This document shows, in pieces, positions 34,841-44,313 of a DNA stretch of 64,000 nt. This stretch comes from Fidelibacterota bacterium (GTDB lineage: Bacteria > Fidelibacterota > Marinisomatia > SCGC-AAA003-L08 > JACNLC01), in assembly GCA_018657495.1 (NCBI GenBank), contig JABHXA010000004.1, positions 19,086 to 83,085 on the forward strand, given 5' to 3'. The position numbers and the translations under genes are program-made. Below the pieces are notes generated by a model. The model was not told where the DNA came from. It ran no database searches and worked only from the letters and a program-made list of their open reading frames with translations. The stretch's first letter is position 1, and each line of letters begins with the position of its first letter.

Positions 34841-35674
34841 ATGATAATCCATAAAACAAAGATGCTTCAAATAGTCATCATTTTACTAGTGATAGATGTA
34901 TCTCTGTTAAATTCGCAATGCAGTCCACAGGTTTATATTGAAAGCGATGACATGGTTTTGTATAGCGGCCGGGTATATCACAAATCATCAAACGGAAGAG
35001 CCGGGACTTCTGCTTCATACGTCGATGTTGTACTGAAAGATTCACGCAGTGGGATTAATGTTACCGTTAGATCTAATACTGCTGGTTATTACCGGGCATA
35101 TCTTCGCCGGGGAAATTATCAAATAAATACATCAAAATCAGGATATGTCATAAAAAATAATCACCAAACACCTGAATTGCCAAACCCAAGATATACCAAA
35201 AAGAAAATTGACAATAATTTCCAATATAAAAATAATTACAGCGATCCTTTCTACTATTTGCCATCTTCCTTGAGATACGATGACCGTGAATCAAAGAAAA
35301 CTGTATTTAAACCGCTTCCTGATGGTGTCCCCACCGTAGCTATTGAATGTTCCCGTGATACCGTGAATGTGGGAGAGGAATTTACTATTACGGTCAATGC
35401 GGCGGATGATGATGGTATTGGAAAAATATGGTGGTATGCAACCTATTCAAAAAGCCGGGATTTAAGCTCAGATCACGTCTTTGAATGTAATGGGGCAACA
35501 TCCATATCAAATGAATGGATAATCTCAATCAATAAACCTGGACCTGTTGTACTTGTTGCTGATGCAACAGATGTACTTTTCGAATCACAAAATTCTCCCT
35601 ATTCTCATCAGGCTTCTTTATCCTCTGAACTTCCTGAAATACATATATATGTTGTAGCCGGTGATAAAAAATAA
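34841..35674 (+). CDS. Exported protein with carboxypeptidase-regulatory-like and Ig-like modules
   Basis: A 277-residue protein with a signal peptide (MLQIVIILLVIDVSLLNS). Residues about 40-105 form a CarboxypepD_reg-like beta sandwich (SGRVYHKSS, then YVDVVLKDSRSG, then TAGYYRAYLRRGNYQI). Residues about 165-275 form an Ig-like or bacterial adhesin module (TVAIECSRDTVNVGEEFTITVNAADDDG). The function is unknown; it is probably surface exposed. No neighbour suggests a partner. An ATG at 34862 (MLQIV) could also be the start. Confidence 0.65.
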   Translation: MIIHKTKMLQIVIILLVIDVSLLNSQCSPQVYIESDDMVLYSGRVYHKSSNGRAGTSASYVDVVLKDSRSGINVTVRSNTAGYYRAYLRRGNYQINTSKSGYVIKNNHQTPELPNPRYTKKKIDNNFQYKNNYSDPFYYLPSSLRYDDRESKKTVFKPLPDGVPTVAIECSRDTVNVGEEFTITVNAADDDGIGKIWWYATYSKSRDLSSDHVFECNGATSISNEWIISINKPGPVVLVADATDVLFESQNSPYSHQASLSSELPEIHIYVVAGDKK

Positions 35675-35853
35675 TTTAATGCAGAGATCCTGTTAAAAAT
35701 CGTTACATTCTACCCATGAACTTTAATCGAATTCAATGTAAATTTATGTTATGGAGTTTTACAAAAATATGCTGAATCAGCAGCAATTTGAAATTATTGA
35801 ATACAAAACAATAATTTTGGATAATTACTTTTCATTTAGTCTGAGAGATATTT
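35675..35853. other. Intergenic region with a possible very short ORF
   Basis: A short frame 35769-35862 (MLNQQQFEIIEY and on, 30 residues) has a GGAG site and ends inside the next gene's start. It might be a leader or a frameshifted N terminus of the next ORF. Nothing decisive. Confidence 0.3.
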
Positions 35854-36132
35854 TTGGCTGATTCTCATAACCCACTTATAAAATTTTCTTATACTCTTCT
35901 CAACCCGGATGGAGTCCCATACCAAAAATCCTGGATAGTTAATCTTGCTTACGTTGTTACAATAGAAGCATCAGGCTCAAACGATTTAAAATTATATTTG
36001 AGAAACGATCAGGTCGTATCCATTGAATTGGGTGAAGAACAGGGTGCTGAAGAAGTGATGGAAGAGATTCTGTCATTATCTGCCGTAGGACATAATTATT
36101 CAGTGTATCGCATTAATACATTTCGGAAATAG
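35854..36132 (+). CDS. Small protein of unknown function
   Basis: Ninety-two residues from a TTG start (35854) just after an in-frame stop, with no strong ribosome site. The sequence is amphipathic and beta-rich (IKFSYTLLNPDGVPYQKSWIVNLAYVVTIEASGS, with an acidic segment GEEQGAEEVMEEILSL). No signal peptide and no recognised family. It could be the 3' part of a gene whose start is in another frame (see the short ORF at 35769). Confidence 0.4.
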   Translation: MADSHNPLIKFSYTLLNPDGVPYQKSWIVNLAYVVTIEASGSNDLKLYLRNDQVVSIELGEEQGAEEVMEEILSLSAVGHNYSVYRINTFRK

Positions 36133-36257
36133 TTCACCTTGATTTTGTCCAATTTAATATATATTTAAAAGCATATAAATATTCCTTTGAACATATTGAA
36201 CCCGCCAGTGTCTAACCGCACCATGATTCGCAATCTAATAATCACCAACAGGTATCC

Positions 36258-39200
36258 ATGTTTAAAAAAATCTTGATTCTTTCCCTCATCTTGTCGGGCT
36301 GTGTTTATTTTAATACCTTTTATAATGCTGAGCAATCATTTGAGAAGGCGGTAAAAATTATTGAGCAATCTCAAGACGAAGATGACTTACCCTCAAATGC
36401 AAAAAACCTTTTATCTGATGCAATCACAAACAGTAATATTGTTATTGAAAAGTACCCTGACAGTAAATACATCGACGATGCCTTTTATATTATTGGAAAA
36501 GCAAGCTTTTACAAAATGGATAATACCGCTGCAGATAGATATTTTAATCGACTAATAAATGAATTTCCTGACAGTCCATACCGTCAGGAATGTGAAATAT
36601 GGCTAGCCTATACGCATTACCGAAAAGGATTGATTGACTCTGCCTTGAGTCAAATTCAGACATTGGTAGATAATCCACCCAAAGATAAGGATATGAAATA
36701 CATACTTTATAAGGTGATGGGTGAGATTGAATTGACTCAGGATTCTATCCAAACGGCATTTACCTATTTTGAAACTGCGACGAAATTTGCTGATACTGAC
36801 AGTAAACGCATGAGCATATTTAATAAGCTGCTATTGATTGCCGAAAAGAGAAAAGACTATCCAAAAGCGATTTATATTTTAGAGCAAATTGAGTTATACG
36901 GAACTTCAGCCCAGATTCGGCAGGAAGCAAAAATGAAATGGATTGAGTATAATCGCGTTCTGGGTAATTATAATCTCATTCTCACCGAAATAGAAATTTT
37001 ACTTCTTGACCCGGAATATGACCTTCACCATTTACCACTGGAGCTGGAAAAAGGTAAAATTGCCCTGGCTGTCAAAGACTATTCAAGAGCGAGGGAATAC
37101 TTCGTAGAAATACTTGAAAATTCTAATTACCGTCGAAAAGACCCAACAGCTGAAGCTTGTTATCATCTTGGTAATTTGGCAATCACAGATGGATTCGACC
37201 TGGAAATGTCTATAATGTATTTGGACAGTGTTTCAAGGATTTTTTCAGCATCCCTCTATAAGAGAAAAGCCAATACCCTGAAAACTAAAATCAATAAATA
37301 CCAGAATTTGCTGGATGATTTTGATTTTGCTGTTCAGGAAGCAAAAGAAATGGAGAATGCTGAAACTGATACGGTTGCCACTATTGTTGAGATACCTGCT
37401 GATGATACCAGCAAAACAGATATTGATAATGACATACCAGATATTGATATTGGCGAGCCAGATGATTTTAAGGGTGAACCGGATGATTTTATGGGTATGG
37501 TCCCACCTGATATTGCTCAACCTGATATGAGAAATCTACAACAAAAGCAGTCACAACCAGATTCGCTGCTTTTCACCCTGGCAGAAATGCTGCTCTTTGA
37601 ATTTAACAAACCAAATTTATCAAAGCGTAAATATGAAGATTTAATGGATAATTATTCCGAATCTCATTTTGCGCCGCAATCCCTTTATGTACTGACCCAA
37701 ATTTCGGATGATGAATCAAAAAAATGGACAGATGAATTGTTGGAAAGATTTCCGCTGTCCATCTATGCCCGGCAAATAAAAGGTGAAAAAGTACAGGTGG
37801 ATGTTACCGATTCTGACCCCCTCGATATAAAACGAGATACAGCATGGTTTGAGCTAAATGGGGATCCAGAAAAATCACGGGATATGTTTAGGGACATAGC
37901 CGTCGAATTTGACGACCCTGAGTCTCAGTATTTTGCAGCATATATCACTGATAAGTATCTGTACGATCTTGAAAACACTATTAATGAATACCATGGATTC
38001 CTCATCGAATACCCTGACCACAGTTATGCAAAGGATGCCTCAAGTAGATTAGAAGAGTTAAAATTTGCTGTACGGACAAAGATGGATGAAGTCGTTGGCT
38101 GGGTCGACAGATTTAGCAGTACTATGACGATTCTACCAGTTACAGATTCTATTTTTGTTAACATCGATAATGACAGTACCATATTTTTAGCTTATCTGGA
38201 TACATTGAAAATCAGCACTATTCTTGGCAAAGAGAAAATTCATGCTGTGTCAGACACATTATGGAAATTTGAAATTGTTGACAGTACGAAATCAAAATTT
38301 ATGCTTGAGGATGTTCGTATAAACAGCACGAATAATACTATCCATATGATTAGCTCTGGTGATACTCTTATACAAGCTGATAGCGGTGATTCTCTCGTTG
38401 TCAGTCATAGTAATTCTTCACTGACCATATACCCTTCGAATGATTCATTATTGTATCAATTTTATAATACTCAGATAGTACCTCATCCTGAGTTGGATGA
38501 AGTTTTTCTACTATTGGGATTAGATGAAGAAGTAGCAGTTGTTGATTCAATTGAAGCAATTCAAATCGTCGATGAAGTACAATTATCAGATAGTCTGGCT
38601 CCACCGCCAAATATGCCGGCATGGATGGATTCACTTCGGCGCGCTTCAGAAATTATAGGTAATCCTATAAAGGATCGTGAAACAGGAGAAAAAGATATTC
38701 CCTTACCGGGAGATATGCAAGTACTGCCGGAACCACCCACATTAGAAAATGCCGAAATGAATCCTACATTGGAACCCGACGCCATGCGAAAGAATAATTT
38801 ATCAAATAGGCAAGAGCAAATTTCAAATGAGTTGGAATCAGAAAAAATTGATTTAAGTTCTGAAACTATTAATCCGACAATTCCTAAAAAGGTCGTTCAA
38901 GACGAACAGGAATTATCGGAATATGTGACAAAATACGGTGATAACTTAAAATCAATTGCCCGGGAAGTTTATAGTGATGAAAATAAGTGGCAGGATATTT
39001 ACTATTTAAATAAATCTCTCATAGGTGATGATCCACATAAGATTTATCCGTATCATAGATTATATCTCAGTGGCAGTCCAAGTATCAAAAAAAGCTTTTC
39101 AGTTACAATCACATTGGTTGTCCAGGAGGGAGAGTCATTATGGTCTATTTCAGAAAAAATGTATGGTGATCCATTAGCATGGATGATCCTGTATCAGGAT

Positions 39201-39278
39201 AATATGGATGCAATTAAAATAAATAAAGATTTAATTAGACCTGGTATGGTATTAAAAATCAGGAGCAATTTGTATTAA
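36258..39278 (+). CDS. Large TPR lipoprotein with two C-terminal LysM domains
   Basis: A 1006-residue lipoprotein (signal ILILSLILSGC, lipobox LSGC at residue 15). The N-terminal half (about 20-340) contains several TPR-like repeats with the YPDSKYIDDAFYIIGKASFY pattern seen in BamD/YbgF-type proteins. A long low-complexity acidic and Ser/Asp-rich central region follows (about 370-870). The C terminus carries two LysM peptidoglycan-binding domains, about 908-955 (VTKYGDNLKSIAREVYSDENKW) and 958-1005 (TLVVQEGESLWSISEKMYGDP). It probably links the outer membrane to peptidoglycan. It ends directly at the pyrK start, with no gap. Confidence 0.85.
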   Translation: MFKKILILSLILSGCVYFNTFYNAEQSFEKAVKIIEQSQDEDDLPSNAKNLLSDAITNSNIVIEKYPDSKYIDDAFYIIGKASFYKMDNTAADRYFNRLINEFPDSPYRQECEIWLAYTHYRKGLIDSALSQIQTLVDNPPKDKDMKYILYKVMGEIELTQDSIQTAFTYFETATKFADTDSKRMSIFNKLLLIAEKRKDYPKAIYILEQIELYGTSAQIRQEAKMKWIEYNRVLGNYNLILTEIEILLLDPEYDLHHLPLELEKGKIALAVKDYSRAREYFVEILENSNYRRKDPTAEACYHLGNLAITDGFDLEMSIMYLDSVSRIFSASLYKRKANTLKTKINKYQNLLDDFDFAVQEAKEMENAETDTVATIVEIPADDTSKTDIDNDIPDIDIGEPDDFKGEPDDFMGMVPPDIAQPDMRNLQQKQSQPDSLLFTLAEMLLFEFNKPNLSKRKYEDLMDNYSESHFAPQSLYVLTQISDDESKKWTDELLERFPLSIYARQIKGEKVQVDVTDSDPLDIKRDTAWFELNGDPEKSRDMFRDIAVEFDDPESQYFAAYITDKYLYDLENTINEYHGFLIEYPDHSYAKDASSRLEELKFAVRTKMDEVVGWVDRFSSTMTILPVTDSIFVNIDNDSTIFLAYLDTLKISTILGKEKIHAVSDTLWKFEIVDSTKSKFMLEDVRINSTNNTIHMISSGDTLIQADSGDSLVVSHSNSSLTIYPSNDSLLYQFYNTQIVPHPELDEVFLLLGLDEEVAVVDSIEAIQIVDEVQLSDSLAPPPNMPAWMDSLRRASEIIGNPIKDRETGEKDIPLPGDMQVLPEPPTLENAEMNPTLEPDAMRKNNLSNRQEQISNELESEKIDLSSETINPTIPKKVVQDEQELSEYVTKYGDNLKSIAREVYSDENKWQDIYYLNKSLIGDDPHKIYPYHRLYLSGSPSIKKSFSVTITLVVQEGESLWSISEKMYGDPLAWMILYQDNMDAIKINKDLIRPGMVLKIRSNLY

Positions 39279-40073
39279 ATGGTAAATGAAGTTGCCAGTG
39301 TTATCTCTAACTACGAAATTGCTTCAAATTACTGGCAGGCAATATTGAAAGCGCCTGAAATCAGCAGGATGGCCAAACCGGGTCAGTTTATAAATATTCT
39401 GCCAATAAAAAACTGGCCAAAAATGATGCGAAGACCGATGAGCATTGCCAGTAATGAACACGAAAATATCAGTATTATTTATAAAGTTGTCGGCGAAGGT
39501 ACTCAATATATCAGCGATTGGAAAGAAGGGAGCAAAGTGGACATCATCGGACCACTTGGAAATACCTGGCCTGAATTCAACGATGAATATCCCATCCTTA
39601 TTGGTGGAGGTGTGGGTATCGCTCCTATCCTTTATCTACAGGATAAATTCTCCAGTGAAGGCATTAAGCACCATTTGATAATGGGCGCCAAAACGGGTAG
39701 TGAACATTTCCTCGAGCATTCACCAGATGATGGATTATTATTAACTACTGACGACGGAACTATTGGTATAAAAGGAACGGTAATCAGAGCCCTTGAGGCA
39801 ATATTTCATACACCCTCTGATATACGAAATTATAGAATATGTGCCTGCGGACCATCACCCATGTTAAATGCAATAAAACAATTTGCATCTGATTATTCCA
39901 TCGAATGTTTTGTGGCGTTAGAAACTATGATGGCATGCGGTTTTGGTATTTGTCAGGGCTGTAGTATCGAGAGGGAACAGAATTCAGATGCTGGTTCATC
40001 CTATAGAAAAAAATATTCCCTGGCATGTATTGATGGACCAGTTTTCCAGACAAACGAGATAAAAAATTGCTGA
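39279..40073 (+). CDS. pyrK: Dihydroorotate dehydrogenase electron transfer subunit
   Basis: PyrK is the FAD/[2Fe-2S] subunit that passes electrons from dihydroorotate oxidation by PyrD to NAD+. The 264-residue protein has a ferredoxin-reductase-type FAD domain (RRPMSIAS, a family RxxS motif), an NAD domain with GGGVGIAPILYL and CGPSPML, and the C-terminal cluster ligands MMACGFGICQGC with a later Cys in SLACIDGPVF. The start ATG follows the previous stop without gap. It overlaps pyrD by 7 nt, so the two subunits are co-translated. Confidence 0.95.
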   Translation: MVNEVASVISNYEIASNYWQAILKAPEISRMAKPGQFINILPIKNWPKMMRRPMSIASNEHENISIIYKVVGEGTQYISDWKEGSKVDIIGPLGNTWPEFNDEYPILIGGGVGIAPILYLQDKFSSEGIKHHLIMGAKTGSEHFLEHSPDDGLLLTTDDGTIGIKGTVIRALEAIFHTPSDIRNYRICACGPSPMLNAIKQFASDYSIECFVALETMMACGFGICQGCSIEREQNSDAGSSYRKKYSLACIDGPVFQTNEIKNC

Positions 40074-40981
40074 CAAAAATAGAATTATTAAATCATACGT
40101 TTAAATCTCCAATCCTGGTGGCCAGTGGTACTTTTGGATATGGAGATGAAGTTGCAGGTTTGATTGATGTAAACCAATTGGGTGGTATTATAACTAAATC
40201 AGTAACGCTTGAACCAAGGGAAGGCAACGCACCACCGAGAATTGCTGAGACCTCGGCTGGGATGTTGAATTCTATAGGATTGGCAAATCTTGGTGTAGAG
40301 AAATATTGTCATACAAAACTACCGCAGTTAAACAAACTTGAAACCAAGGTGATCATCAATATTGCCGGATTTGGAATTGATGACTATGTTAAAACATTAC
40401 AGATTCTTGAAAATCATGACGGCAACCATGCCGGGTACGAAATCAATATATCCTGCCCAAATGTAAAAAGCGGAGGAATGCAGTTTGGTGTTGATGCGGT
40501 TATGACTGAATCGCTCACCAGCGAAATGAGAAAACACACTAATAAACTGCTAATTTTGAAATTAAGTCCCAATGTCACAAAAATTGAGGATATCGCCATG
40601 GCTGCAGAAGCAGGCGGAGCCGATATGATTAGTGCAATTAATACTGTCGTCGGGATGGGTATTAATATTCATAATAGAAAACCAGTTCTCAATACTGTCT
40701 TTGGTGGCCTATCAGGACCTGCCATCAAACCAATTGCCCTGGCAAATGTCCATAAAATTTATAAAGCAGTTTCTGTCCCCATAATCGGAATTGGCGGGAT
40801 CTCAACTGCTGAGGATGTGATAGAATTCATAATGGCAGGGGCAGATTTAGTTCAGGTGGGAACATCAAATTTCAAAGATCCATCAATTGGCTTAAAAATC
40901 ACCAAAGGATTGGAACCTCTGTGTAAAACTCTGGAAGTGACAAATATTCACGATCTGAAAGGAACCCTTGAGTATTATTAA
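40067..40981 (+). CDS. pyrD: Dihydroorotate dehydrogenase B, catalytic subunit
   Basis: The FMN-containing NAD+-dependent (class 1B) dihydroorotate dehydrogenase of pyrimidine synthesis. The start is TTG at 40067 within the pyrK overlap (AAATTGCTG), or possibly CTG at 40070; no ATG is available in frame. At 304 residues its length is normal. Motifs: SPILVASGTFGYGDE, NSIGLANLG, EINISCPNVKSGG with the catalytic Cys of class 1B enzymes, and IIGIGGISTAEDVIEFIMAGADLVQVG for FMN. The pyrK-pyrD pair is diagnostic for class 1B. It is overlapped by the rlpA gene. Confidence 0.95.
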   Translation: MLTKIELLNHTFKSPILVASGTFGYGDEVAGLIDVNQLGGIITKSVTLEPREGNAPPRIAETSAGMLNSIGLANLGVEKYCHTKLPQLNKLETKVIINIAGFGIDDYVKTLQILENHDGNHAGYEINISCPNVKSGGMQFGVDAVMTESLTSEMRKHTNKLLILKLSPNVTKIEDIAMAAEAGGADMISAINTVVGMGINIHNRKPVLNTVFGGLSGPAIKPIALANVHKIYKAVSVPIIGIGGISTAEDVIEFIMAGADLVQVGTSNFKDPSIGLKITKGLEPLCKTLEVTNIHDLKGTLEYY

Positions 40982-41444
40982 AAAATTAATCTGGTTATTG
41001 GGAATCACCCTACTAATAATGTCTTGCTCTCCATCGCCCCGGTACACAACTGGTAAACCCAGTGGTCAAAAAAAGAAAACCACTTCAACTACCAAGGCCA
41101 AATCTGGTAAAAAAATTAAACACAAAAAGGTAATGACAGGTGTCTCATCATATTATGGGAAAGCCTTTCACGGTAAGCTGACTGCAAATGGAGAAATATT
41201 TGATATGTATGGGGTAACTGCGGCCCACAAAACTCTGCCGCTGAATACAGTGGTTAGAGTCACGAACCTGGATAATAGTAAATCCCTCATTATTAGAATA
41301 AATGACCGGGGTCCTTATATAGACGGCCGAATACTTGACTGCTCCTATGGTGCGGCGAAAAAACTCGGATTTATTCAGCAGGGAACTGCCAAAGTGAAAG
41401 TTGAAGTGATCGAATGGGGTGATGGCGAGTATATGAAACATTAG
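40968..41444 (+). CDS. rlpA: RlpA-like lipoprotein (septal-ring lytic transglycosylase family)
   Basis: A 158-residue lipoprotein with a double-psi beta-barrel. Signal KKLIWLLGITLLIMSC has lipobox IMSC. A basic linker follows (Lys/Ser/Thr-rich, about 22-55). The barrel (about 58-150) has GVSSYYGKAFHGKLTANGEIFD, AAHKTLPLNT and the DRGPYIDGRILDCS motif with the catalytic Asp. The SPOR domain of E. coli RlpA is absent. RlpA cleaves naked glycan strands in septal peptidoglycan. The start is TTG 40968, overlapping the pyrD end, after GGAACC. No clear terminator follows. Confidence 0.88.
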   Translation: MSIIKKLIWLLGITLLIMSCSPSPRYTTGKPSGQKKKTTSTTKAKSGKKIKHKKVMTGVSSYYGKAFHGKLTANGEIFDMYGVTAAHKTLPLNTVVRVTNLDNSKSLIIRINDRGPYIDGRILDCSYGAAKKLGFIQQGTAKVKVEVIEWGDGEYMKH

Positions 41445-41545
41445 CAAATTTTCAAACTCCCTGATAATTTCCAATTTCTATCCAAATTCAAAAAAAATAA
41501 AAAAGATTAAAACTATTTCCAAATTGTCTGCGTCATTAAGGTAAC

Positions 41546-42142
41546 ATGGAAAAAACTATTTGGGCCGATCATACAATTATCAACCAGCATTTATCTGGTA
41601 ATCAGCAGGCATTCACCGCACTTGTAAAGAAACATCGACCCGGCATATATCAATTTATTCTCAAATGTATCCAAAACCACGAAGATACTAAAGACCTCTC
41701 ACAAAAAGTTTTCATCAAATGTTATAAAGGTCTCACAGAATTGCGAGATAAAACTAATTTCAAGTCATGGTTATTCAGCATTGCCAGAAACCAGGTCATT
41801 GATTATCAACGCAGTTTGAAAGACATTAAAAATATCGATGATCTCACCACCGATGATTCAGAAGCACAGCAAATATTTTCAACAGATTTCAATCCTGAAA
41901 TGGCATCAGATGTTGTATTCAGGAAAAAAGTCATTTATAGGGCAATTAATCAACTTCCCCATGAGCAAAAAGAAGTGATCGTAATGAAAATATATTCTCA
42001 GATGACTTTTGCAGAAATTTCTAAAGTGGTGGATGTTTCGGAGAATACAATAAAATCCAGATGTTATTATGGTTTGACATCAATTAAAAAGATATTAAAG
42101 AAATGGAATTTTCAGGAGTACGGATATCATGAAATGTACTGA
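41546..42142 (+). CDS. ECF sigma factor (RpoE-like)
   Basis: A 198-residue sigma-70 family factor with regions 2 and 4 only. Region 2 is seen in FTALVKKHRPGIYQFILKCIQNHEDTKDLSQKVFIKCY and KFKSWLFSIARNQVIDYQR, and region 4 in INQLPHEQKEVIVMKIYSQMTFAEISKVVDVSENTIKSR. It overlaps the anti-sigma factor gene by 14 nt and is therefore likely controlled by it. Such pairs usually respond to envelope or oxidative stress; the signal is not visible. Confidence 0.92.
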   Translation: MEKTIWADHTIINQHLSGNQQAFTALVKKHRPGIYQFILKCIQNHEDTKDLSQKVFIKCYKGLTELRDKTNFKSWLFSIARNQVIDYQRSLKDIKNIDDLTTDDSEAQQIFSTDFNPEMASDVVFRKKVIYRAINQLPHEQKEVIVMKIYSQMTFAEISKVVDVSENTIKSRCYYGLTSIKKILKKWNFQEYGYHEMY

Positions 42143-42788
42143 TATAAAAGATAAACTGACAGATCTGCTTTTTGAAGAATTAACAGATGAAGACAGACAG
42201 TTAACCGAAAAACATATTCAAAGTTGTGATAGCTGCAAGGCTGAATATGATGAGCTCAGGATTACAAAAAATATCCTTGTTGAAATGGAAGAAATTGAAA
42301 GTACTGAGGATCTCAACTTTCCACAAATAGTCCCCAGTTCATTCTCATCACAAATGAATAATCTTTTGATATATTCTATGAAATGGGGTATTGCCGCCGC
42401 CATTATATTTCTGACATTGTTCATTTCAAAACCACTTTTTCAATATGGAGATGATGGCATTTTAGTCGCTTTTGGTGGACAGGAAATTACCAATGAGAGC
42501 TTGAATAATGAAGATTTCCAGAATGTAGAATTATTGAATAGAAAATACCAGATGGAAACAATACAGCTTGTTTCCCAAATGATCCAGAAAAACAATTACC
42601 AAACTCGGAGAGAAAATCTGAATGCATTTCAGATTCTAAATGATGATATTGAGAGGAAAAGACAATATGATCTGCAGTTGGTAAACAGTGGTTTTCAACA
42701 ATTGGAAAGGGGATCGAAGGAATCGGTAATCCAGACAGGATTGTTGGTAAAGGATTTGCTCAACACGCACGAAATAAAAGGAAAATAA
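42129..42788 (+). CDS. Zinc-finger anti-sigma factor
   Basis: A 219-residue anti-sigma factor. The cytoplasmic N terminus contains an anti-sigma zinc-finger helix with the HxxxCxxC motif HIQSCDSC (about 30-37). One TM helix (SMKWGIAAAIIFLTLFI) follows at about 85-103, then a periplasmic helical part of about 110 residues. The gene overlaps the ECF sigma gene and precedes a secreted acidic protein by 1 nt, which makes a three-gene unit. Confidence 0.9.
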   Translation: MKCTDIKDKLTDLLFEELTDEDRQLTEKHIQSCDSCKAEYDELRITKNILVEMEEIESTEDLNFPQIVPSSFSSQMNNLLIYSMKWGIAAAIIFLTLFISKPLFQYGDDGILVAFGGQEITNESLNNEDFQNVELLNRKYQMETIQLVSQMIQKNNYQTRRENLNAFQILNDDIERKRQYDLQLVNSGFQQLERGSKESVIQTGLLVKDLLNTHEIKGK

Positions 42789-42789
42789 C

Positions 42790-43950
42790 ATGAAAAATAT
42801 AACAAAATTAATTACGATCATTATTAGTCTATTAGTCGCAACGAGTATGATCTCAGCGGCGGCCAGCGACCAAATATATAAAAATATTCGGGTACAGGAA
42901 AAAATTCTTAACACAATTTTAGAAGATGAAACAGACTATTCAGTTGAAAACGATATTAAAGGATTGTACCTTGAAGGTCTTGGTGCCATATTTACCGTAA
43001 ATGTCAGCGAAGGGTATGAAGCCCATTTTAATTTCAATGGTTTCAATAATTTCAATATGAAATTTTCAGAAAATATCTTTGCATTAGACATGGATGATTT
43101 TGATATGAGTTGGGTATCTGAAGAAGATGAAGATGATGAAGAAGATGATGATGAAGAGGATGAAAAAGATAGTAACGATGAACCCCAAGTTTCAAAAGAG
43201 GATTTGGAGAAAGAAAGACAAGAAAAGCTGGAAGAATTCCATGATCTGATAAAAAATTATATTTCGGATTACGGTCCACTGATAGATATTCCTGAATCTG
43301 AAATAATGATCATAAAAGTTAAAATGGAAAATTCTATTTTTAATACTGATAACGATGAAGAATATGAATATAGTGTCAGCGGCAAGAATCTTAGTAAAAG
43401 TCGTAAAGGAAAATTAGATAGGAAGAAGCTATATCAAAGCATTGATCGGAAAAACGCTGAGGATTCTGGAAACTCACAAAGAGATATCAAAATCATGAGA
43501 AATATTTTGAATACTGTCATATCTCCTGAGACAAATGGCAGCATGGTCAATATACTATCGGGTAATGGGAGCTGGGAAACATATATCCCTGGATATGGAG
43601 TAGTCTTTTTTGATGATGTCTCCACAGGATTACATTTTTTTGCTGATACCGGTATATGGACATCCAGCGGTCACAATACAATAATCATTGATGACGACGG
43701 ACATCATGAATCTAAAGGTGAAAATCATAAAGATTTGGAAGCAGATGTGTCAGAATTGATGGCATCATACGCAACCACCCTGAAGTCATTAAAAAATGAC
43801 GAGAATATGGTTGTTGCTTTAAAAATGGATGATGACTCAGATGAAGATGAACCAGGGCTCATTATCCTTAAATTAAATAAATCTGATATTGACAAATACA
43901 GCAATTCTGTTGAAGACCTGAAAAGTAAGATTAACGTAACAAAAATTTAG
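42790..43950 (+). CDS. Exported acidic protein of unknown function, in an ECF sigma operon
   Basis: A 386-residue protein with a signal peptide (KLITIIISLLVATSMISA). The middle contains a strongly acidic stretch of Asp and Glu (about 105-130) followed by a helical region. Two segments (about 55-80 and 240-285) carry beta-rich motifs; the latter (NGSWETYIPGYGVVFFDDVSTGLHFFADTG) recalls a repeated module of unknown family. The acidic stretch could bind calcium. It starts 1 nt after the anti-sigma gene and is probably a target or a partner of the sigma factor. No homologue recognised. Confidence 0.75.
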   Translation: MKNITKLITIIISLLVATSMISAAASDQIYKNIRVQEKILNTILEDETDYSVENDIKGLYLEGLGAIFTVNVSEGYEAHFNFNGFNNFNMKFSENIFALDMDDFDMSWVSEEDEDDEEDDDEEDEKDSNDEPQVSKEDLEKERQEKLEEFHDLIKNYISDYGPLIDIPESEIMIIKVKMENSIFNTDNDEEYEYSVSGKNLSKSRKGKLDRKKLYQSIDRKNAEDSGNSQRDIKIMRNILNTVISPETNGSMVNILSGNGSWETYIPGYGVVFFDDVSTGLHFFADTGIWTSSGHNTIIIDDDGHHESKGENHKDLEADVSELMASYATTLKSLKNDENMVVALKMDDDSDEDEPGLIILKLNKSDIDKYSNSVEDLKSKINVTKI

Positions 43951-43971
43951 TTTAGACTAAAATAGATTTTT

Positions 43972-44019
43972 ACCCTCCATCGTATTATCGTGTATATATC
44001 CCGGTAGTACGATGGCGGT
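43972..44019 (+). terminator. Possible terminator hairpin after the ECF operon
   Basis: CCATCGTA (43977-43984) pairs with TACGATGG (44008-44015) over 8 bp with a 23-nt loop; outer ACC/GGT can extend it. There is no strong T-run, so this is weak. Confidence 0.4.
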
Positions 44020-44313
44020 TGTTTCCCTTCCTCCACATATCAATCTTCAAATAATCTCCAAAATACCATTACAATTATTCCAATAAATGAAAATGATCAG
44101 ACCACATCAACTTATTTGATCTACTGTTTTATTAATAAATGAACCTTTTGTTTGAATTAGATAAAATTGTCTAATTTTATTCTGATTTGGTAAATAGTTT
44201 TCTCGATAATAAATTAAGTTTACCAGTAATCCATCAAAAAAAATGAGAATTATAGGATATTCTCAGTATTAATCTTTAATGAGAAATCGGTTCAAACAAC
44301 CACAATATCATAT
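44020..44313. other. Intergenic region before the GH2 gene
   Basis: AT-rich sequence between the ECF operon and the GH2 gene. No gene or RNA is supported; a promoter for the glycosidase pair is expected here but not identified. Confidence 0.4.
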
